A stretch of 64,000 nt of DNA, from positions 496,001 through 560,000 of the forward strand of contig CAJTQR010000002.1 in the NCBI GenBank assembly GCA_910578515.1, written 5' to 3'. This document shows, piece by piece, positions 31,214 through 39,980 of the stretch. This stretch comes from an uncultured Duncaniella sp. (GTDB lineage: Bacteria > Bacteroidota > Bacteroidia > Bacteroidales > Muribaculaceae). Within the stretch, counting starts at the first letter, position 1. Every line of letters starts with the position of its first letter. The notes below the pieces were generated by a model that saw only the letters and a program-made list of their open reading frames with translations, had not been told where the DNA came from and did not search any database. Position numbers and translations under genes: made by a program.

Positions 31214-34192
31214 ATGAACAAAAAATTCATCAACGGGCTCCTGCTCGCGACCCTTATGGTTGGTTCAGCAGGCTCCTTCACCTCCTGTAAGGACTACGAT
31301 GATGACATCAACAATCTGCAGGGTCAGATTGACGGAGTTATCAAGGATGTTGCTCAGCTTCAGGAGATGATTAAGGCTGGTAGCGTTATCACTAACGTTA
31401 CCTCTAACAATGACGGTATCGTCATCACTCTGTCTGATGGTAAGTCTTACACCATCACTAATGGTAAGAATGGTGCTGATGGCAAACCCGGTGCTGACGG
31501 TAAGCCCGGTACTGCCTGGACTATCGGTACTGACGGCTACTGGTACTGCGACGGTGTTAAGACCGACAACATCGCTGTTCCCCAGGCTGGTTCTGCCGGC
31601 GAAGCTGGTAAGGACGGTAAGTACTACGTGCCCAACGAAGATGGTTACTTCTGGATTCACGAAGAAGGCAAGGAACCCGTTAAGACTGATATCAGCTGGG
31701 TAGCTGCAGGTCCTACTGCAACTTTCACTGGTACTGAACTTATCCTCGCTGGTCTTAAGGATGCAGATGGCAAGACTCTTGACCCCGTTACTATTCAGCT
31801 CGGTAACAATGTGACTTCTATCGCATTTATCCCCGAAGAATATGCTAACGGTCTTCCTGTTGCATCTTTCACCTATCTTGCTAATAAGTCAATCAATGTG
31901 AACGGTACAAATGCAGGTGCTGACTGGAAATTGGGTTCTGCAATCAATGCTTCTAACAAGGTGGAACTTGCTTATCGCTTGAATCCTTCTGATGCATTCA
32001 TCGCTCCCACTGCTTCTGTAGCATATATTGACCGTGCCGTTAAGACACGTGCTGCTGGTGATGGCAACAACGTTCTTTCAGGTTCACTTGTAGAAAGCGC
32101 TTCTGATGATGCTATCGCAGTAGCTACTTCAATCAACCTTAAGGCTTACGAAGCTATCACTAAGGATAACAAGAGTGATAAGAATACTCCTATTGCTGCT
32201 CTTCAGCTTACTAACGGTCAGAAGACTTTCACCTCTGATTATATCGTGGTAGAAGCTGCTTCTGTTTCTGCTGTCCTCGTTGACAAAGCTAAGACTGCGA
32301 AGAATAAGGCTGCATATACAAGCGATATCTACAGCCGTACTAAGAAAGAAGCTGCTTCAAACCAGACTCCTTCTGCCTACGTTTCTCAGTTCGTTGGAAC
32401 TGAAGCTGCTGAAGAACTTGCTTACGATGGCTCTCTTGATGTCAGCACTATTCCCGGTCTTTATGTTTCAGGTAAGGGCTTCTTGGAAGACCTTGGCTTC
32501 GATAACGTTCGTTTCGAATACATCCTTCCTGAATCTTATATCATCGGTGGTACTGACCAGCAGTACTTTGTACAGCTCAATGGCAATATCCTTTCTGTAA
32601 AGGATAATATCGGTGGTAAGTCTCAGGCTATCGGTCGTACTCCTGTTGTCCTCATCAACGCATATGTAGGTGACAATCTTGTAGCTACTGCTTATGTACT
32701 TATCAAGGTCGTTTCTGCTACTGGTGTTAAGGATGATATCAATGTTACTATCGGTGGTACTTCTGCAATGAATTATGTTGATGTTCCCAAGGCTGGTACT
32801 GTTAAGCCCGGCAACACTGATTACCTCATGGGTGAACTCGGTTGGCAGGCTATCAACAGCAACATCTATGGTGCTCTTGGTCTTACCTCAACTTCATTCA
32901 ACCAGAACTACACTGGTCCTGTTGTAACTGTGACTATTCCTGTTACTTGGAAGGAAGGCAACAATACTAAGACTGATAACGCTGTATACACTTTGTCTGG
33001 TACTCCTTACTCTAATAATGACGTTCCTGGTCTTAAGGTAAATGCTGACCTCTCCGCAACTGCTACTACCACTAACGCTCCTATCCGTGTTTGGATTGAC
33101 AATATGATTCACACTCAGGATGGAACTCTTGCAAACGCTAAGAATGCTAAGGGTGAAGTTCTTGGTAACGGTAATGTGAATATCGCTGGTGCTTCAGCTT
33201 CTTATACTGTTGACATCGTTTACAAGTCTAACACAGCTGCTGTTCGTGGTGATGTTGTAATCTCTAAGACATTCACTATCACTGAAACTCACGAAGCTCT
33301 CATCTACAGCAACTTCGTTGTAAACAACAAGGTTGAGTCATTCGGTGCTATCAATGGTTCTGCTTGGGATATGATGTTCAATCTCACTAACGCATTCAAG
33401 CGTGGTGACAACAACACCGATATCTTCACTTACCTCAATGGTTCTAACACTATCAATAACGTTAAGGGTATCACTATCACTGGTGTTAAACTTCCTTCTA
33501 AGAAGATTAACAACAATAATACTGAGCTCCTTGCTGCTCTTGATGCTAATGGCGCTGAAGTAACAGGTCTTGTAGGTGCTGATGGCAAGTTCACTGCTAA
33601 CTGTGCTAAGGTTCGTAAGATTTCAGTTGTTAATCCCGAAGGTCTTGTTAACCTCCCCGCTACTGCAACTGTAAGCTTCAAGCTCACTCTTGCTAACGGT
33701 GAAACTTGCTCTAAGGAATACTCATTTGATGTTACCTTCAACAATCCGTTCGTAGCCGCTCCTGGCTCAGGTCTCACACTCAATGGTAATGCAGTTCTTG
33801 CTAATCCGTTGGATGTTAAACCTCAGTTCGGTGTTAACGACCACAACGGTGAGAAGATTTACAACTGGGGTATCGTAACTGAAGCAACTGAAACTGACCC
33901 GGCTGTATACGGTCTCGTTCTCTCAGATGTTGCTAAGAACGGTTACAAGGTAGCAAATGCTCCGGCTATCACTTATGACTTCGACCAGGCTTCTAAGGAC
34001 TACATCGCAGGTATGGGTGCTGGTAAGCTCTCTATCAACAACACTACTGGTGAGGTAGAATACGTTCCTGGTGCAGTTCTTCAGGCAAGCAAGACCCTTA
34101 CTATCGAAGCTAAGGCAACCTTCAAGTCTGGCAGCAACACTATCTCAATCGTTGTTTGCAAGATACCTTTGAATGTTACTACTGGTAACTAA
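31214..34192 (+). CDS. Large surface lipoprotein (DUF4988/PL29 N-terminal-like) with strong codon bias
   Basis: 992 residues. Signal peptide and lipobox (VGSAGSFTSC, Cys 25) are followed by KDYDDD, a typical Bacteroidetes surface-export signal. Then comes a short coiled coil (NNLQGQIDGVIKDVAQLQEMI) and a collagen-like stretch (GADGKPGADGKPG, about residues 87-99) ending in a D-G-Y-W-Y/F-W type region. This N-terminal layout is that of DUF4988-containing proteins. The rest is repetitive beta-sandwich-like sequence without catalytic motifs. Codons are strikingly biased to GCT, GGT, CGT, ACT, which differs from neighbours and implies very high expression. It could be a major surface or S-layer-like protein; that is inference. 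A double terminator follows. Confidence 0.75.
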   Translation: MNKKFINGLLLATLMVGSAGSFTSCKDYDDDINNLQGQIDGVIKDVAQLQEMIKAGSVITNVTSNNDGIVITLSDGKSYTITNGKNGADGKPGADGKPGTAWTIGTDGYWYCDGVKTDNIAVPQAGSAGEAGKDGKYYVPNEDGYFWIHEEGKEPVKTDISWVAAGPTATFTGTELILAGLKDADGKTLDPVTIQLGNNVTSIAFIPEEYANGLPVASFTYLANKSINVNGTNAGADWKLGSAINASNKVELAYRLNPSDAFIAPTASVAYIDRAVKTRAAGDGNNVLSGSLVESASDDAIAVATSINLKAYEAITKDNKSDKNTPIAALQLTNGQKTFTSDYIVVEAASVSAVLVDKAKTAKNKAAYTSDIYSRTKKEAASNQTPSAYVSQFVGTEAAEELAYDGSLDVSTIPGLYVSGKGFLEDLGFDNVRFEYILPESYIIGGTDQQYFVQLNGNILSVKDNIGGKSQAIGRTPVVLINAYVGDNLVATAYVLIKVVSATGVKDDINVTIGGTSAMNYVDVPKAGTVKPGNTDYLMGELGWQAINSNIYGALGLTSTSFNQNYTGPVVTVTIPVTWKEGNNTKTDNAVYTLSGTPYSNNDVPGLKVNADLSATATTTNAPIRVWIDNMIHTQDGTLANAKNAKGEVLGNGNVNIAGASASYTVDIVYKSNTAAVRGDVVISKTFTITETHEALIYSNFVVNNKVESFGAINGSAWDMMFNLTNAFKRGDNNTDIFTYLNGSNTINNVKGITITGVKLPSKKINNNNTELLAALDANGAEVTGLVGADGKFTANCAKVRKISVVNPEGLVNLPATATVSFKLTLANGETCSKEYSFDVTFNNPFVAAPGSGLTLNGNAVLANPLDVKPQFGVNDHNGEKIYNWGIVTEATETDPAVYGLVLSDVAKNGYKVANAPAITYDFDQASKDYIAGMGAGKLSINNTTGEVEYVPGAVLQASKTLTIEAKATFKSGSNTISIVVCKIPLNVTTGN

Positions 34193-34211
34193 TTGAATTG
34201 ATTCCCCCGAA

Positions 34212-34301
34212 GATGGCGACAGAGGGTTAACCCCTCTGTCCACCATCCTCCCCGAAAAATACCGACTGGCGAGGTCCCCGCGACCCCGCCAGTCCTTTTT
34301 T
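34212..34301 (+). terminator. Two terminator hairpins after the large lipoprotein gene
   Basis: First stem GATGGcGACAGAGGG with CCTCTGTCcaCCATC (34212-34247). Second stem GACTGGCG/CGCCAGTC (34264-34294) followed by six or more Ts. The second is a standard intrinsic terminator. Confidence 0.8.
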
Positions 34302-34343
34302 ATCCCACTCCCTCACCGGATGGCATCCGCCCATCCACCCCCG

Positions 34344-34431
34344 CCGATTCATCCGATATGTCCGATTGGTCCGATTCGTCTGCTTTGTCTGCTTTGTCCG
34401 ATATGTCCGATTAGTCTGATTTGTCCGATTC
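34344..34431 (+). repeat. 9-nt TCCGAT-type repeat array
   Basis: About nine units such as ATATGTCCG, ATTGGTCCG, TCTGCTTTG and ATTAGTCTG, in the same strand orientation as the other arrays, downstream of the lipoprotein terminators. Confidence 0.88.
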
Positions 34432-34472
34432 CCGCCCCCTTCCCGACCAAAAAAACAAACCACTCTATCAGA

Positions 34473-34503
34473 TTGTTAATTCTCCAAAAAAGCACTATCT
34501 TTG
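34473..34503 (+). promoter_or_regulatory. Promoter of the zeta-like module
   Basis: TTG (34473-34475), 20-nt spacer, TATCTTTG (34496-34503), just before the small gene's ATG at 34519. The leader would be under 10 nt. Confidence 0.65.
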
Positions 34504-34518
34504 CAAAAAAAGCTAACC

Positions 34519-34734
34519 ATGTCAGAACAAGAACTAAACTCATATCGTCTCACCTCAATGACAGAGCCGACAGATGAAATGCTGGAGCAAATCATGCACG
34601 AAATAGCAGCTGATGTGCGGAAAGAAAACATTGCCCTCCGTAATCGGAGGCAGCGCGACCTCGACCGCAAACTCGACGAGAAGAAAAAAATCTGGGCTAA
34701 CCGAATAACTCCCCTCAGCAATGCAAATCAATGA
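34519..34734 (+). CDS. Small partner protein of the zeta-like toxin (putative antitoxin)
   Basis: 71 residues starting MSEQELNSYRLTSMTEPTDEMLEQIMHEIAADV. It is helical, acidic at the front and basic at the end (RNRRQRDLDRKLDEKKK), with the size typical of antitoxins. It overlaps the kinase gene by 14 nt. Proteins with the opening pattern YRLTSMxEPTDEMLxQIM are commonly found in front of zeta-like kinases in Bacteroidetes, as far as I recall. Antitoxin activity is inferred from position. Confidence 0.7.
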   Translation: MSEQELNSYRLTSMTEPTDEMLEQIMHEIAADVRKENIALRNRRQRDLDRKLDEKKKIWANRITPLSNANQ

Positions 34735-35323
34735 CCATCGCCCGGTTTTAATAATTATAGCCGGCCCAAACGGGTCAGGTAAAACGACCATAACCACTAA
34801 AATTCTCCATCACGAGTGGTTGGAAGATTCAATTTATATAAATCCTGACAATGTAGCTCAGGAAATGTTTGGCGACTGGAATTCCCGGGAGGCAGTGCTC
34901 AAGGCTGCCGATTATTGTAAGGAATGGAGAGAGAAATGTCTGAAAGCAAACAGCAGTTTGATATTTGAGACAGTGATGTCGTCGGATGAAAAATTAGATT
35001 TTATAATCAGAGCAAAGCAGCAAGGCTTTTTTATCAGATTGTTCTTTGTATGCACAGATACTCCTGCCATCAATGCATCACGAATAGCGTCGCGGGTAAT
35101 GAAAGGTGGTCATGATGTCCCGATATCAAAAATAATATCACGCTATGAAAAATCCATAATAAATTGTGGTATAGTCGCACCCATTGTTGACAGATTATAT
35201 GTCTATGATAATTCAGAGGAAAATAGAGAGGCGACATTATTGTTCAGATTGATTGACGGAAAGTTGGTCAAACAATATGTGGATGAACTCCCCGATTGGT
35301 CAGCGCCCCTCCTCCCGGTCTAA
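34721..35323 (+). CDS. Zeta toxin-family P-loop kinase
   Basis: 200 residues. Walker A GPNGSGKTT is near residues 15-23 and the family block SRIASRVMKGGHDVP is near residue 125. Zeta toxins phosphorylate UDP-N-acetylglucosamine and so block cell-wall synthesis; related proteins phosphorylate other small molecules. The N-terminus MQINDHRPVLIIIAGPNGSGKTT begins at the P-loop strand, shorter than streptococcal zeta. The gene overlaps the small upstream gene, forming a two-gene module with its own promoter. The C-terminal codons (DELPDWSAPLLPV) run into sequence resembling the 9-nt repeat. Toxicity is not proven by sequence. Confidence 0.8.
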   Translation: MQINDHRPVLIIIAGPNGSGKTTITTKILHHEWLEDSIYINPDNVAQEMFGDWNSREAVLKAADYCKEWREKCLKANSSLIFETVMSSDEKLDFIIRAKQQGFFIRLFFVCTDTPAINASRIASRVMKGGHDVPISKIISRYEKSIINCGIVAPIVDRLYVYDNSEENREATLLFRLIDGKLVKQYVDELPDWSAPLLPV

Positions 35324-35331
35324 ACCCTCCC

Positions 35332-35376
35332 CCGATAAGTCCGATTCGTCCGATTCGTCCGATTCGTCCGATTTCA
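35332..35376 (+). repeat. 9-nt GTCCGATTC repeat array
   Basis: Near-perfect tandem units GTCCGATTC (three identical, flanked by variants), starting 8 nt after the zeta-like stop and lying upstream of valS. Confidence 0.9.
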
Positions 35377-35451
35377 GCCCCATTCCCTCCCTCTTCCCCC
35401 TTCAGGTTAAAAAAATACCGTCGGGCTATTTCTCCCCCACTGTTTTTTTTG

Positions 35452-35459
35452 TAATTTTG
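35452..35459 (+). promoter_or_regulatory. -7 box of valS
   Basis: TAATTTTG fits TAnnTTTG, 28 nt before the valS ATG. No clear -33 element. Confidence 0.5.
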
Positions 35460-35486
35460 CAGCAAAATCAATAATTATAACATTTT

Positions 35487-38102
35487 ATGGAAGAATTAGC
35501 CTCGAAATACGACCCCAAAGCCGTGGAGGACAAGTGGTATGCCTACTGGTTGCAGCATCGCCTGTTTCACTCCGAACCCGATGCGCGCGAGCCTTACACC
35601 ATAGTAATACCCCCGCCAAACGTGACCGGCATACTCCACATGGGTCACATGCTCAACAACACCATCCAGGATATCCTCATACGTCGCGCACGTCTGCTGG
35701 GCAAAAACGCCCTCTGGGTGCCCGGCACCGACCACGCCGCCATAGCCACTGAGGCAAAGGTGGTGACAAAACTTGCCGCCGAGGGTATACGCAAGAGCGA
35801 CCTCACCCGCGAGCAATTCCTCGAACATGCCTGGGAATGGAAAGAGAAGCATGGAGGCATAATCCTCGAACAGCTTAAGAAACTCGGTGCATCGTGCGAC
35901 TGGGAACGCACAGCCTTCACCATGGACGACATCCGCTCACGCAGCGTCATAAAGGTATTTGTTGACCTCTACCGCAAGGGGCTCATCTACCGTGGCAAGC
36001 GAATGGTCAATTGGGACCCTAAGGCTAAGACCGCCCTCTCCGACATAGAGGTGATTTACAAGGAAGAGCACTCCAAGCTCTACTATCTCCGCTACAAAAT
36101 AGTAGGCGAGGATGGTTATGCCATCGTAGCCACCACCCGTCCCGAGACCATCATGGGCGACACCGCCATGTGTATCAACCCGGACGACCCCAAGAATCAG
36201 CATCTCCGTGGCAAGAAAGTGATTGTGCCCCTCGTCAACCGCGAAATCCCCGTGATTGAGGATGACTACGTGGACATCAACTTCGGTACAGGATGCCTCA
36301 AGGTGACCCCCGCTCACGACATGAACGACAATATGCTCGGCGAGAAGCACGGACTGGAAACCATCGACATATTCAACGACGACGCCACCATCAGCGAGGC
36401 TGCAGGCATGTATGTGGGTATGGACCGATTCGCCGTGCGCGAGCAAATCGCCAAGGACCTTCAGGAAGCCGGTCTCATCGAGAAGATTGAGGAATATGAG
36501 AACAAGGTAGGCTACTCGGAGCGCAACCAGGATACCGTGACCGAGCCGCGTCTGAGCGACCAGTGGTTCTTGAAGATGCAGAGCCTCGCCGACCCCGCGC
36601 TCGCCGCTGTGGAGGATGGTGTAATCAAATTTGTGCCTGAGAAATTCAAGACCACCTACAACCGCTGGCTCACCGACATACGCGACTGGTGTATCTCCCG
36701 TCAGCTCTGGTGGGGACACCGGGTGCCCGCCTATTATCTCCCCGACGGTTCGTTTGTCGTAGCTGAGACCGCAGAGGAAGCCCTCGCACTTGCCCGCGAG
36801 AAGAATCCCGCCTTCACTGCCGCTGACCTCCGTCAGGATGAGGACTGCCTCGACACATGGTTCTCGTCATGGCTCTGGCCTATATCACTCTTCAACGGCA
36901 TCCTTGAGCCTGACAATGAGGAAATAAAATATTACTATCCCACCAATGACCTCGTGACCGGCCCGGACATCATATTCTTCTGGGTGGCACGTATGATTAT
37001 GGCGGGCTACGAATTCATGGGCAAGCAGCCGTTCAACAATGTATACTTCACCGGTATAGTGCGTGATGAAATCGGTCGCAAGATGTCCAAACAGTTCGGC
37101 AACTCACCTGACCCCCTCAAACTCATAGAGGATTACGGTGCCGACGGTGTGCGCATGGGTATCATGCTCTCAGCTCCCGCCGGAAACGATATATTCTTCG
37201 ACAAGAAACTCTGTGAGAACGGTCGTAACTTCTGTAACAAAATCTGGAACGCTTTCCGCCTTGTGAAAGGATGGGAAATCGACGATACAGCCGCGCAGCC
37301 CGAAAGCGCCCGCATAGCCATAGAATGGTTCACCGGCAAGCTCTCCGAGGCAATAGCCGAGGTCAACGATTCGTTTGACAAATTCCGTATCTCCGAGGCA
37401 TTGATGACCACATACCGCCTCTTCTGGGATGAATTCTCATCATGGTACCTCGAGATGGTGAAACCGGAGTATCAGAAGCCGGTTGACCGCGCCACCTACG
37501 AAGCCACCATCGGCTTCTTCGATGCGCTCCTCCGTCTGCTCCACCCCTTCATGCCGTTTATCACCGAAGAGCTCTGGCAGCACATCGGTGACCGCCGCGA
37601 AGGAGAGTCAATCATGTACGCCTCAATGCCCGAGGTGCTCCCGGTCGACTCAAAGGTGCTCGCCGACATGGAAATCGCCAAGGAGATTGTGAACGGAGTG
37701 CGCGGAGTGCGCGCCCAGCGCAACATCCCCAACCGCGAGCAGCTCCGCCTCAATGTGCTCGGCGCTCCCGTGGCTATGGAAGCGGTGATAGTCAAGCTTG
37801 CCAACCTCACCGGCGTGGAGACAGTGACCGTCAAGGACCCTGCAGCTGCCGTATTCATGGTAGGCACCACAGAGTACAACGTGCCTTTGCTCGATAACAT
37901 CGATGTGGAAGCTGAACTCGCCAAACTCACCAAGGAACTTGAATATCTCCAGGGATTCAAGAAATCAGTGGAGAAGAAGCTCGGCAACGAACGCTTCGTG
38001 TCAAACGCCCCTGCCGCCGTGGTGGAGGGTGAGCGCAAGAAACTTGCCGACGCTGAGGCTAAGATTGCCAATATCGAGGCATCAATCGCTGCCTTGAAGT
38101 AA
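35487..38102 (+). CDS. valS: Valyl-tRNA synthetase
   Basis: 871-residue class I synthetase that charges tRNA-Val and edits threonyl errors. The HIGH-type motif is [16 protein letters not shown] near residues 42-57 and the KMSKS-type motif is [14 protein letters not shown] near residue 530. The editing domain lies between ([19 protein letters not shown]). The C-terminal ~65 residues form the coiled-coil arm typical of ValRS. Full family length. A strong terminator follows. Confidence 0.96.
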   Translation: MEELASKYDPKAVEDKWYAYWLQHRLFHSEPDAREPYTIVIPPPNVTGILHMGHMLNNTIQDILIRRARLLGKNALWVPGTDHAAIATEAKVVTKLAAEGIRKSDLTREQFLEHAWEWKEKHGGIILEQLKKLGASCDWERTAFTMDDIRSRSVIKVFVDLYRKGLIYRGKRMVNWDPKAKTALSDIEVIYKEEHSKLYYLRYKIVGEDGYAIVATTRPETIMGDTAMCINPDDPKNQHLRGKKVIVPLVNREIPVIEDDYVDINFGTGCLKVTPAHDMNDNMLGEKHGLETIDIFNDDATISEAAGMYVGMDRFAVREQIAKDLQEAGLIEKIEEYENKVGYSERNQDTVTEPRLSDQWFLKMQSLADPALAAVEDGVIKFVPEKFKTTYNRWLTDIRDWCISRQLWWGHRVPAYYLPDGSFVVAETAEEALALAREKNPAFTAADLRQDEDCLDTWFSSWLWPISLFNGILEPDNEEIKYYYPTNDLVTGPDIIFFWVARMIMAGYEFMGKQPFNNVYFTGIVRDEIGRKMSKQFGNSPDPLKLIEDYGADGVRMGIMLSAPAGNDIFFDKKLCENGRNFCNKIWNAFRLVKGWEIDDTAAQPESARIAIEWFTGKLSEAIAEVNDSFDKFRISEALMTTYRLFWDEFSSWYLEMVKPEYQKPVDRATYEATIGFFDALLRLLHPFMPFITEELWQHIGDRREGESIMYASMPEVLPVDSKVLADMEIAKEIVNGVRGVRAQRNIPNREQLRLNVLGAPVAMEAVIVKLANLTGVETVTVKDPAAAVFMVGTTEYNVPLLDNIDVEAELAKLTKELEYLQGFKKSVEKKLGNERFVSNAPAAVVEGERKKLADAEAKIANIEASIAALK

Positions 38103-38185
38103 TCGCTCAGTCGCCCGAAGCAACTTCCTGACAAATTCCCGAACCATCGGAAAAATCAATCGTTTTATAGATTGTATACCCCATT

Positions 38186-38226
38186 TCAAGCCTCTGCGGA
38201 ACCCTCCGCCGAGGCTTGATTTTTTT
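38186..38226 (+). terminator. Intrinsic terminator after valS
   Basis: Stem TCAAGCCTCtGCGG / CCGCcGAGGCTTGA followed by seven Ts. Confidence 0.9.
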
Positions 38227-38325
38227 AGAAACCTCTGATGTTTTCCCTGAAATTTTAACATAATCCCCGAAAACCTCATGAAGTGTTGAGCCGTTATAAA
38301 TATATAACTTAAAGGATGTTACAAT

Positions 38326-39810
38326 ATGGAACCGACGATTTACTCACGCTTCAAAGAGCTCGTCAACAATGACCCGGACCATCCTGCTGTCATCGACGAG
38401 CGTTCCTGCGTCACATACGCAGGTCTCGACCGCATGGTCGACACTCTCATTGCACGCTTCCCCTCATTCATACCCGCCCGCGTCGGGATAGTGATGGACC
38501 ACAGCGTGGAGATGATAGCATCAATTCTCGCTGTAATCAAATCAGGAGCCGCCTTTGTGGCTGTGGAGCCTGATTTCCCTCCGGGTCGCACTGTGAATTT
38601 TCTGGTGGAATGTGGCATTGACTTCGTGATTACTCAGGAAGCCTACGCCAACCGCCTCTATGATTTCAAACAACTCATCATCGGGAAGGAGATACATATC
38701 GACCCAGCGCTCCATCCCCTCCCTGACCGTAGCCGTGCCGACCGCACAGCCTATATAATGTATACCTCGAGTGTGACCGGCTTCCCCATCGGTGTGGCTG
38801 TCGGCAACCGTCAGGTAATTAATTTCGCTGAAGCCTTCAAGCACACATTCAATGTGTCGGGCGATGACGTGATGCTGCAATACTCGGCATGCGTGATGAA
38901 CATATACATCGAGGAGGTGTTCGGCACACTTCTCAACGGCGCAACACTCGCCGTGCCGTCGGCCGCCACACGCAATGATGTGGATGCGCTGCTGCACTTC
39001 ATAGATGAGTGGTACGTAAGCATCATCAGCGGCTTCCCCTTCCTCCTCATGGAGCTCGACAAGGTGGATGCGCTTCCGCAGACCGTGCGCCTGCTCATAA
39101 GCAGCGGCGACACTCTGCACGCATCATCGATTGAGCATCTGCTCGAACAGGTGCCCGTGTACAACACTTACGGTCCCGCCGAGGGCACCGTGGGAGTGAC
39201 AAGCTATTGCTGCAACGAGGGCTACAGCCTTATGGACGGGAATTTCCCGATAGGAAAGCCCATAAGCGCCTCGACCGATATATTGATTCTCGACGATGAC
39301 CTGCAGCCTGTGAGCGATGGCTCGGAGGGTGAAATCTGTCTCGTGGGCGACGGTCTGGCTGAATGTTACATCGGCGACCACCGCAACGACCAGCATCCGT
39401 TTGTATGTATCGACGACGGTCGTAGGGTGTTCCGTACAGGCGACATAGGTTGTAAGCTCGAGGATGGCAACTACAGCTACCTGCGCCGCAAGGATTCGGA
39501 AGTGAACATCCTTGGCAAGAAGGTGGTGACAGGTGAGGTTGAACGCGCCATGCGCACCTCGGATGAGGTCGAGGACTGCACCGTGGTTCACTATGTCGAC
39601 GAGCAGGGGGCCGCTTATCTGGTGGCTTACGTGGTACCCGCCACACGCTCATTCCGCCTGTCGTGGGTGAAGAATAAGATGGCGCAGTATCTCCCCGCTT
39701 ATATGATACCGGAATTTTTCGTACTGCTTAAGAAACTCCCGGTCAATGCAGCCGGACAGGTAAACCATCAGGCGCTTCCCGTAGTGCTCAAGGATGGTAC
39801 ATTAGGTTAA
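38326..39810 (+). CDS. Free-standing adenylation (AMP-binding) domain protein with altered active site
   Basis: 494 residues, the size of a single NRPS-type adenylation domain with no carrier or condensation domain. Core motifs can be traced: A3-like YIMYTSSVTGFPIG, A5 NTYGPAEGTVG, A7 FRTGDIG, A8-like RRKDSEVNILGKKV, and A10-like AYMIPEFFVLLKKLPVNAAGQVNHQAL. The A3 Lys is replaced (FPIG instead of PKG), and the conserved catalytic Lys of A10 (NGKVDR) is Gln. Adenylating activity may therefore be lost or changed. Alone between two terminators, with no biosynthetic neighbours. It may be a pseudoenzyme, a carrier-independent ligase or a regulatory homologue; unknown. Confidence 0.8.
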   Translation: MEPTIYSRFKELVNNDPDHPAVIDERSCVTYAGLDRMVDTLIARFPSFIPARVGIVMDHSVEMIASILAVIKSGAAFVAVEPDFPPGRTVNFLVECGIDFVITQEAYANRLYDFKQLIIGKEIHIDPALHPLPDRSRADRTAYIMYTSSVTGFPIGVAVGNRQVINFAEAFKHTFNVSGDDVMLQYSACVMNIYIEEVFGTLLNGATLAVPSAATRNDVDALLHFIDEWYVSIISGFPFLLMELDKVDALPQTVRLLISSGDTLHASSIEHLLEQVPVYNTYGPAEGTVGVTSYCCNEGYSLMDGNFPIGKPISASTDILILDDDLQPVSDGSEGEICLVGDGLAECYIGDHRNDQHPFVCIDDGRRVFRTGDIGCKLEDGNYSYLRRKDSEVNILGKKVVTGEVERAMRTSDEVEDCTVVHYVDEQGAAYLVAYVVPATRSFRLSWVKNKMAQYLPAYMIPEFFVLLKKLPVNAAGQVNHQALPVVLKDGTLG

Positions 39811-39850
39811 GCTTCGCCCACTGGCGGTACAATATATAGAATTTATTACA

Positions 39851-39878
39851 CGGGCTGCGTTCAGCAGCCCGGTTTTTT
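39851..39878 (+). terminator. Terminator after the adenylation-domain gene
   Basis: Stem CGGGCTGC/GCAGCCCG with loop GTTCA, then GTTTTTT. Confidence 0.88.
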
Positions 39879-39895
39879 AAGATTGGTAATAAGGA

Positions 39896-39937
39896 AGCCC
39901 CTTGATACTCTCAAACGGTATCAAGGGGCTGATTTTT
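39896..39937. terminator. Second terminator in the convergent region
   Basis: 13-bp perfect stem AGCCCCTTGATAC / GTATCAAGGGGCT with a 9-nt loop and GATTTTT after it. It lies before the convergent MscS gene and could serve both directions. Confidence 0.85.
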
Positions 39938-39980
39938 GAGGTTAACTCCTGATAGTGGTCAGGAGTAACACATTCTCAGA

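Noticed and set aside
34227..34463. Open frame over the lipoprotein terminators and repeat array
   Set aside because: It spans two terminator hairpins and repeat units; no protein-like composition.
35332..35376. Possible CRISPR array
   Set aside because: The unit is 9 nt with no spacers and no cas genes nearby.
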